DNA from: Fimbriimonadaceae bacterium
GTDB lineage: Bacteria > Armatimonadota > Fimbriimonadia > Fimbriimonadales > Fimbriimonadaceae
Direction of reading: 5' to 3'
Assembly: GCA_023957775.1 (NCBI GenBank)
Contig: JAMLGR010000008.1
Coordinates: 117,862-181,861, forward strand
Length of the DNA: 64,000 nucleotides
Below, piece after piece: positions 59,556 to 64,000 of this stretch. A program made the translations under genes and the position numbers. How positions within the stretch are numbered: the stretch's first letter is position 1; each line of letters starts with the position of its first letter. The notes below the pieces were generated by a model. It did not search any database, was not told where the DNA came from, and saw nothing but the letters and a program-made list of their open reading frames with translations.

Positions 59556-60781
59556 ACCTCGGACAGTCGTTCCTGATCGCGCTCGGAATGCTTCGGCTGC
59601 ACAAGCTGCGGGCGTTCCTGACGATGCTCGGCGTGATCATCGGCGTGATGAGCGTGACGATCATCGTCATGGTCTCGAACGGCTTCCAGCACTACCTTGA
59701 CACCGAGTTCAAGAAGCTCGGGGCCGACACGATCATTTTGTTTTACGATCCGGGTCGGATGCGGCGCGGGCAAAGCGTGGGATTCCTCGAGGGATTGAAG
59801 AGCGAGGACATGAAGTTCATCCAAGATCGCGTCGCCGCGATCGACGTGATGTCGGGAATCCAGCAGGTGGGCGGCAAGAAGCTGCGCTACGAAGACCGCG
59901 AAATCTCGGACGTCACGATCTACGCGACGGACGAGAACTTCGCGGAGCTCAACCGGATGAACGTGGTCGAGGGGCGCCACTTGACGAAGGCCGACGTGGA
60001 GGACCGCGCGAACGTCGCGGTGATCGGCGAGGAGATTCGAGACCGGCTCTTTCCCGACAAGCAGTGGCGGGGCAAGATGATCCTCTCCGACGGGATCGCG
60101 CTCGAGGTCATCGGCGTGCTCGAGCGGATGGACATCATGGGCCAGACGACCGCCAAGCAGATGCTCGTACCGATCACGATGGCTCAGGACAAGTGGATCG
60201 GAGGGGACAACATCTCGTTCATCACCATGCGCCCCAAGGCGGGCATCAAGGTGGACGATGCGATGCAGGACGTCTGGGAAGCCTTGATGGTCCGTTCGGG
60301 CAACAAGCCCGTGTACCGGCTGGACTCTCGGGAGTCGATTCTGAAGGTGTTTGGCGGGGTGATCGGCGCGGCGGGAACGTTGCTGGCCGCGATCGCGGCG
60401 CTCTCGCTGCTGGTGGGCGGCATCGGCATCATGAACATCATGTTGGTGTCGGTCACCGAGCGCACGCGCGAGATCGGGTTGCGCAAGGCCGTGGGCGCGA
60501 AGCGCAACGCCGTGCTGATGCAGTTTCTGGTCGAGGCCGGCACGCTGAGTCTCGTGGGGGGATTGATCGGTATGGGCATCGCGTGGGGCTTGGGTCTGGT
60601 CGTGACGATTCTGACGGCCCAGCTCGAGTTTCCCAACCCGGGCGGGTTGGCCACGCCGTTCCCCATCACGGCGGGCATTCTCAGCGCCGCGTTCTCCGCG
60701 GTGATCGGGATGGTGTTCGGGCTCTACCCCGCGGTCAGCGCCGCCAAACTGGACCCGATCGTGGCTCTTCGCCACGAGTAG
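59552..60781 (+). CDS. MacB-like FtsX-domain ABC transporter permease
   Basis: The 409-residue protein has a first helix after HKLRAFLTMLGVIIGVMSV and a large periplasmic MacB_PCD domain (about 50-260). Three FtsX helices (about 275-400) include the typical GGIGIMNIMLVSVTERTREIGLRKAVGA stretch and the ending GLYPAVSAAKLDPIVALR. MacB normally fuses an ATPase at the N-terminus; here the ATPase must be a separate protein, and none is encoded within the next 3 kb. With the adaptor it would export peptides, lipids or antibiotics. It starts at a GTG overlapping the adaptor stop. Its own stop is 6 bases from the tRNA-Met fragment. Confidence 0.88.
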   Translation: MNLGQSFLIALGMLRLHKLRAFLTMLGVIIGVMSVTIIVMVSNGFQHYLDTEFKKLGADTIILFYDPGRMRRGQSVGFLEGLKSEDMKFIQDRVAAIDVMSGIQQVGGKKLRYEDREISDVTIYATDENFAELNRMNVVEGRHLTKADVEDRANVAVIGEEIRDRLFPDKQWRGKMILSDGIALEVIGVLERMDIMGQTTAKQMLVPITMAQDKWIGGDNISFITMRPKAGIKVDDAMQDVWEALMVRSGNKPVYRLDSRESILKVFGGVIGAAGTLLAAIAALSLLVGGIGIMNIMLVSVTERTREIGLRKAVGAKRNAVLMQFLVEAGTLSLVGGLIGMGIAWGLGLVVTILTAQLEFPNPGGLATPFPITAGILSAAFSAVIGMVFGLYPAVSAAKLDPIVALRHE

Positions 60782-60786
60782 AGATC

Positions 60787-60840
60787 TGGTAGCGGAGGGC
60801 GGACTTGAACCGCCGACACCACGGGTATGAACCGTGTGCT
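60787..60840 (-). other. 3' fragment of tRNA-Met(CAU): candidate integration (att) junction
   Basis: On the minus strand these 54 bases form the last part of a tRNA. The anticodon arm (5-bp stem, loop TTCATAC, anticodon CAU), the variable loop, a complete T-arm (GGCGG/CCGCC with loop TTCAAGT), the 3' acceptor strand CTCCGCT, discriminator A and CCA are all present. The match ends inside the D-arm. No AGCGGAG acceptor partner occurs in the bases beyond 60840, so the gene is truncated. This is the fragment that tyrosine integrases leave when they insert into a tRNA gene and rebuild the intact tRNA at the far end. Confidence 0.85.
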
Positions 60841-60888
60841 ACTTTCTTCCTCTCGATCAGAGCGACCTACATTCAAACAGACGAAACG

Positions 60889-60930
60889 GTGCCACCCGTT
60901 TGTTGTTGGAAAGTGCCGAACCGTTTGTTG
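60889..60930. repeat. Imperfect direct repeats beside the att junction
   Basis: GTGCCACCCGTTTGTTG (60889-60905) and GTGCCGAACCGTTTGTTG (60913-60930) are near copies starting 24 bases apart, about 50 bases inside the presumed element end. Their place and spacing suit arm-type integrase or accessory-protein sites, but that is inference. Confidence 0.45.
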
Positions 60931-60976
60931 AGTTTGTCGATAGGGACCAGTATTCTCGACCTTGGAGCGTGGCGAG

Positions 60977-61543
60977 TTGGCGATTGAGCGACACACATAC
61001 GCGTGGGACGAAAATGACCTTGACAGGCTCAATACGGACCTTCGCCAGTGGCAAGATGCTGGCTCAGCTCTGTACGAGTCCGCACTGGCAACACGGACCA
61101 TCGAAGTAAGGGACGATGGTAGTTGTGTGGGATATCTTGGGACCGAATGGGTGAGGTCACTTACGACAGAGTCGAACATCAGGCGCACCCAAAGGGTCGC
61201 AGGAATGCTCTTTGCGATGGCCGTTGAGTGCTGGCTGAAGTGTTTGATTCTGGCTGCAACGCCTGTCGATGAGAGAGTTGCCAGATCCAAACAGAAGGGC
61301 TTTCGCACTCACAACTTGGCTTCACTTGCCCGCGAGTCTGGGGTGGATGGTCACTTGTCGGACCACGCGAGGGACTACCTCGATCTGCTGACGAGCCTCA
61401 TCGTCGGTATGGGGCGGTTCCCAGGACCTGACAAACCTCACCACCTTATCCCCTGGTGGGACCAGAGCGTTGATGAGGGGAGTTGGAAGGAGATCCAAGA
61501 GGGCATTGCCCGCCGCCGAGACTCTCTCATCGAGTTTCTCTAG
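60977..61543 (+). CDS. HEPN-like domain protein
   Basis: From a TTG at 60977 (GGAG 9 bases upstream; an alternative TTG at 60962) the product has 188 residues. The central part (about 75-165) is all-helical, with LFAMAVECWLKCLIL, then HNLASLARESG, LLTSLIVGMGRFPGP and a GSWKEIQEGIARRRDSL tail. The Ala-x-Glu...Lys helix, the His-Asn-Leu 'H-x-L-x-x-L' segment and the RFP motif are common to HEPN domains. HEPN proteins include toxins and RNases of defence systems and MNT/HEPN modules. The diagnostic RxxxxH active site is not clear and no partner nucleotidyltransferase is adjacent, so activity is uncertain. Confidence 0.6.
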   Translation: MAIERHTYAWDENDLDRLNTDLRQWQDAGSALYESALATRTIEVRDDGSCVGYLGTEWVRSLTTESNIRRTQRVAGMLFAMAVECWLKCLILAATPVDERVARSKQKGFRTHNLASLARESGVDGHLSDHARDYLDLLTSLIVGMGRFPGPDKPHHLIPWWDQSVDEGSWKEIQEGIARRRDSLIEFL

Positions 61544-61815
61544 AACTGACTCCGATGCTTATCGGTTCTCAGCGAAAGTTCTGCCCCAGGAGCCCTTCAA
61601 TCCCCTTGGAGGGCACCGAGCCGTTTCAGCGAGCCATAGCCGTGCCTGAGCGTAGCGAAGGTGAATATTGCCCGAAGGGCTCATTCAGGCGGCCATGGCT
61701 GTGTTGAAACTGGCTTGGGAGGGATCTGGGGGATTGAAGGCTGGGGCAGGGCTGAAGCGGATGGAAATGGCTGTTGGCTTCTCCAGTCTGAGAGAGGAGG
61801 AACTCAGCGTATGAT

Positions 61816-62115
61816 GTGTTTGTGAGAACTCGAGAGCCACAGTGGTTCTGGCTTGGTCCTGTCCTGGGCCTGATCGCGTGCTGGGTTCGATGGCTACTTT
61901 GTGCGGATCCAGTCCACATGCACAGTCCCGGCGCCTACACTGCCTTCAAGTATGCAGATGAGCGTGTCATGCCTGTGTACTGGACGCTTGAAGCCATCGG
62001 GCTCATAATCCTAATCATCTTTGGACGCCATCAAGACGCTGTGCCAGCGTGGATTCTCTATGGCTTCCTTTTGATGATTGGTTTAGCCTTCATTCAACCA
62101 ATCTTCTACGTCTAG
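61816..62115 (+). CDS. Small membrane protein of unknown function
   Basis: The product has up to 99 residues. Hydrophobic segments lie at about 10-27 (FWLGPVLGLIACWVRWLL), 55-69 and 78-97. The start is uncertain. GTG at 61816 or 61822 are candidates, while a good GAGGAGG site instead serves an ATG at 61811 that opens a four-codon frame (MMCL) ending at a TGA overlapping the GTG at 61822. Translational coupling is therefore conceivable. No family is recognised. Confidence 0.5.
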   Translation: MFVRTREPQWFWLGPVLGLIACWVRWLLCADPVHMHSPGAYTAFKYADERVMPVYWTLEAIGLIILIIFGRHQDAVPAWILYGFLLMIGLAFIQPIFYV

Positions 62116-62334
62116 GGATGAGTTGGGGATGACCTGGAGCGGATTACCAAAAGCCAACTCACTTCTCTATACAGATACACATTTCTGGAAAACAGGAAGG
62201 GAAAGAGGGGTGATTTGGGTTCAGCAAGCATCTCTTTGAGGCGCCAGAGGAGATTATCTGATCGAATGGTGAAGCATGGCCCTCCGTGCAGAATGAAAGA
62301 GCACTCAGCTTAGGGTGTTTCGCAGCGGTCATGC

Positions 62335-62340
62335 TATGCT
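62335..62340 (+). promoter_or_regulatory. -10 hexamer TATGCT, 6 bases before the start (leaderless)
   Basis: TATGCT ends exactly 6 bases before the ATG at 62347. It shows the same leaderless layout inside the putative mobile element as in the chromosome proper. Confidence 0.5.
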
Positions 62341-62346
62341 CTCACT

Positions 62347-63159
62347 ATGAGGAGCCTCTTGAGGACCACCGGGGCCTTGATCGCGATTGGGACGGTGTGT
62401 CTGGGCTCAGCACAGGCATTTCCTGACACTCCTGAAAACCACGGTTCATACCAGGCAATCCGTCAAATGCTGAACTCGGGCATGCTTAGGGGTTGGCAGC
62501 CAATGCGTATGCGCCCAGGTACTCGGGTGCAGTTCGCTGTTGCTGTACATGCTTCATATCGGAATGTGATGCTCAACCCGGACCAAACGGTGGGGAAGGC
62601 TGAGGCCCTCCATGCTCTGGTGCTACTCGCCACAGCATTTGACAGAGACCTTCGGGCCATGGGAGTTGATGCCACCGCTTTGCGGTTGGACGTAAGCCGG
62701 CTGGCAACCGACCCTGTCCAAGGGAAACGAAGCCCCCATTCCTACACTCGAGTCCGAACATCGGAAATCAAGGCTCTAGATGGAATCTTGCTTCAACTGA
62801 AGCGGGTGAACCCTCCGGTTAGCATCGACTCCCCGGAGTATGGTCGTCTGGAGTTGGGAGGAGAGGTTTGGTTGGCGCAGGCGATCCCAGCAACTGTAGC
62901 GGCGATACAGTGTGTGGCGGAGTGGGTGGATCTTCTCGAAGTTGCCAACTCTCAATGGATTGTATTCGATCATTCGTGGGTTCTACCAAAAGAAGAAGTC
63001 CTGATCCGGATGCAGACAGCCCAAAATCTCCTAGCCCCAATCCAGTCGCTCCGCCTGCTCTTGCGCGACCTTGAAGTGGATGCCAAGAAGGTGGGTGTTC
63101 CGACACGGGTTCTTGCTGAGACATTGGATTCGCTTGTTGTGCGGTTATCCAAACGCTAG
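62347..63159 (+). CDS. Exported protein with SLH-like N-terminal segment
   Basis: The 270-residue protein has a signal peptide (about 1-24, ending AQA), then FPDTPENHGSYQAIRQMLNSGMLRGW. This matches the pattern of an S-layer homology motif (F-x-D...H-x-x-x-x-A-I...G-x-x-x-G). The rest is helical and ends in Leu/Arg-rich segments (LQSLRLLLRDLEVDAKKVG). SLH motifs anchor proteins to the cell wall or outer-membrane-linked polymers; one motif is fewer than the usual three. The middle region is unrecognised. It lies between a small membrane protein and the ArdC-like gene, on the opposite strand from the latter. Confidence 0.6.
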   Translation: MRSLLRTTGALIAIGTVCLGSAQAFPDTPENHGSYQAIRQMLNSGMLRGWQPMRMRPGTRVQFAVAVHASYRNVMLNPDQTVGKAEALHALVLLATAFDRDLRAMGVDATALRLDVSRLATDPVQGKRSPHSYTRVRTSEIKALDGILLQLKRVNPPVSIDSPEYGRLELGGEVWLAQAIPATVAAIQCVAEWVDLLEVANSQWIVFDHSWVLPKEEVLIRMQTAQNLLAPIQSLRLLLRDLEVDAKKVGVPTRVLAETLDSLVVRLSKR

Positions 63160-63204
63160 GGAGTGGCTGGTCCCATTTCTCCAGCCACCCCCCTATGCTG
63201 CCGG

Positions 63205-63990
63205 TCAGAGCAGATAATCCAGGATCTCAGCTGAGGCTTGATGGATCTGAGCCATCGAGTCATGTAGCGCCTGGGCATCGCCATTGTAGAGCCGGATGTA
63301 ATCAGCACAGGCTGTATTGGTCTCAAGCCCTACAGCATTGCAGACCACGAATGAGACGGCCTCAGCCTCCAACTCTCTCGTTCTGATGTCTGGCTTCCTG
63401 TCACCACGGTGGAGCAGTTCGTGAGCAATCTCATGGACCAGCACCCCGAACTCCTCGGCTGAGGAGAGACTGTCGAGGATCTGGATGTGACTCCCCTTGG
63501 AGACGCCTTTGGCACCGTTGAGATTGGGAACCAACTCCACCTTGATCATGGAGTCAATGGCAAAGAGTTTGAGCTGATCGAGAGCCCACATGGGATCTCC
63601 TTCAACTGTTGCAAACTCTGGGAGGTCCTCACCTTCAGTCTGGGAGATGTCGAAGACAAAGCCTCCTATGAACCCGATGGAGCACTCTTCAGGTTCCTCG
63701 ACCAGAGGCTCCTGATCCCGTCTTCGATACTTGACTGGAATGAGGATCGAGATTCCTTTCTCACCCTTCTTCACCCACCGACCAAGCTGCTTCCAGGTTC
63801 CAAAGCCGGCAACGTGGGTGGCATCTGGTCGTTGGGAGACGATGAGAAGGGTGTTGTGGAGTGAGTAGCGATGGAATCTGCCCATCGCCTTGAGGTAGCG
63901 GTTGAGGGTGGCCGAGTTGCCAGCCTCAAGATCGGCAGCGAGTTGAACCAAGGCCCGATCGGCCACGGTCTTGATTTGCTCTTTGAGCAT
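63205..63990 (-). CDS. ArdC-like antirestriction protein with zinc-metallopeptidase domain
   Basis: The 261-residue protein has the ArdC N-terminal ssDNA-binding-like domain (about 1-90; FHRYSLHNTLLIVSQRPDA, then GFGTWKQLGRWVKKGEKGI) and a C-terminal gluzincin/IrrE-like peptidase domain. That domain has HEIAH at 186-190 and downstream acidic residues in ELEAEAVSF (206-214) as the third ligand. ArdC proteins are carried by conjugative plasmids and integrative elements and protect incoming single-stranded DNA from host restriction. A GGAG site 6 bases upstream of the ATG supports the start. It is the best functional evidence that the right end of the window is mobile DNA. Confidence 0.82.
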   Translation of the reverse strand: MLKEQIKTVADRALVQLAADLEAGNSATLNRYLKAMGRFHRYSLHNTLLIVSQRPDATHVAGFGTWKQLGRWVKKGEKGISILIPVKYRRRDQEPLVEEPEECSIGFIGGFVFDISQTEGEDLPEFATVEGDPMWALDQLKLFAIDSMIKVELVPNLNGAKGVSKGSHIQILDSLSSAEEFGVLVHEIAHELLHRGDRKPDIRTRELEAEAVSFVVCNAVGLETNTACADYIRLYNGDAQALHDSMAQIHQASAEILDYLL

Positions 63991-64000
63991 TGGTTTCTCC

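Larger units (their letters stand above)
60841..64000. mobile_element. End of a putative integrated element, continuing beyond the window
   Basis: From the tRNA fragment rightwards the sequence is visibly less GC-rich, the intergenic gaps are longer, and families R1-R5 are absent. The genes (HEPN-like, small membrane, SLH-like exported, ArdC-like) are accessory in type. ArdC relatives are typical of conjugative elements. No integrase lies in the visible 3.2 kb; it may be at the other end. Confidence 0.6.

Noticed and set aside
58553..60775. 740-codon minus-strand frame opposite the adaptor and permease genes
   Set aside because: Spans two overlapping plus-strand genes with strong family motifs; His/Asp/Arg-rich shadow sequence only.
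60787..60990. Intron-containing tRNA-Met rather than a truncated one
   Set aside because: Bacterial tRNA introns sit in the anticodon loop, which is intact here; no 5' acceptor strand matching CTCCGCT is found downstream of the break.

Overview
The window is one stretch of chromosome from a GC-rich, diderm bacterium. PEP-CTERM surface proteins with Arg-rich tails, an LptD-like outer-membrane protein, TolC/RND efflux genes and type IV pilus ATPases point to a Gram-negative cell plan. The PEP-CTERM genes, abundant glycosidases, reverse transsulfuration with cysteine dioxygenase, and many low-complexity intergenic repeats make an Armatimonadota (Fimbriimonadia-like) source my best guess. Planctomycetota or Verrucomicrobiota-like lineages cannot be excluded, and no 16S rRNA gene is present to settle it.

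Layout. 1-2.1 kb: the end of a NhaA antiporter and a ClC-type Cl-/H+ antiporter. 2.5-6.5 kb: a minus-strand pilT-HDOD-pilB pilus/motility block. 6.7-9.4 kb: three PEP-CTERM proteins in a row. 10.0 kb: tRNA-Leu(CAG). 10.2-18.2 kb: a plus-strand run of exported or carbohydrate-active proteins (unknown secreted protein, six-hairpin-like protein, F5/8-GH2 glycosidase, GH15 glucoamylase). 19-21.8 kb: cystathionine gamma-lyase/synthase, cystathionine beta-synthase and cysteine dioxygenase. 22-29.6 kb: DUF559 nuclease-like protein, M3 peptidase, RqcH-like NFACT protein, D-aminoacylase and glycogen debranching enzyme. 30-31.6 kb: LptD-like protein. 31.7-37.7 kb: one tightly packed operon of ECF sigma, anti-sigma, membrane protein, GlnD-like protein and two Trk/Ktr RCK proteins. 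37.7-46 kb: a PepSY-response regulator-histidine kinase operon divergent from a TolC-MFP-RND efflux operon. 46-57.7 kb: PhyH oxygenase, DAHP synthase, dnaE, trpA, FAD reductase, rpsD and a C39-like peptidase. 57.8-60.8 kb: a MacA-like/FtsX-permease pair.

At 60,787-60,840 lies a bare 3' fragment of a tRNA-Met(CAU) gene. To its right the base composition falls visibly and the gene content changes: a HEPN-like protein, a small membrane protein, an SLH-like exported protein and an ArdC-like antirestriction protein. I read this as the end of an integrated mobile element that continues past the window. It is the strongest accessory signal here.

Two other patterns run through the window. First, at least six families of short low-complexity repeats fill intergenic gaps and sometimes enter reading frames: the GH15 interdomain linker, the DUF559 tail and the D-aminoacylase C-terminus. 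Second, many genes lack a Shine-Dalgarno sequence and instead carry a TANNNT-like -10 hexamer exactly 6 (sometimes 7) bases before the start codon, which implies leaderless mRNAs.
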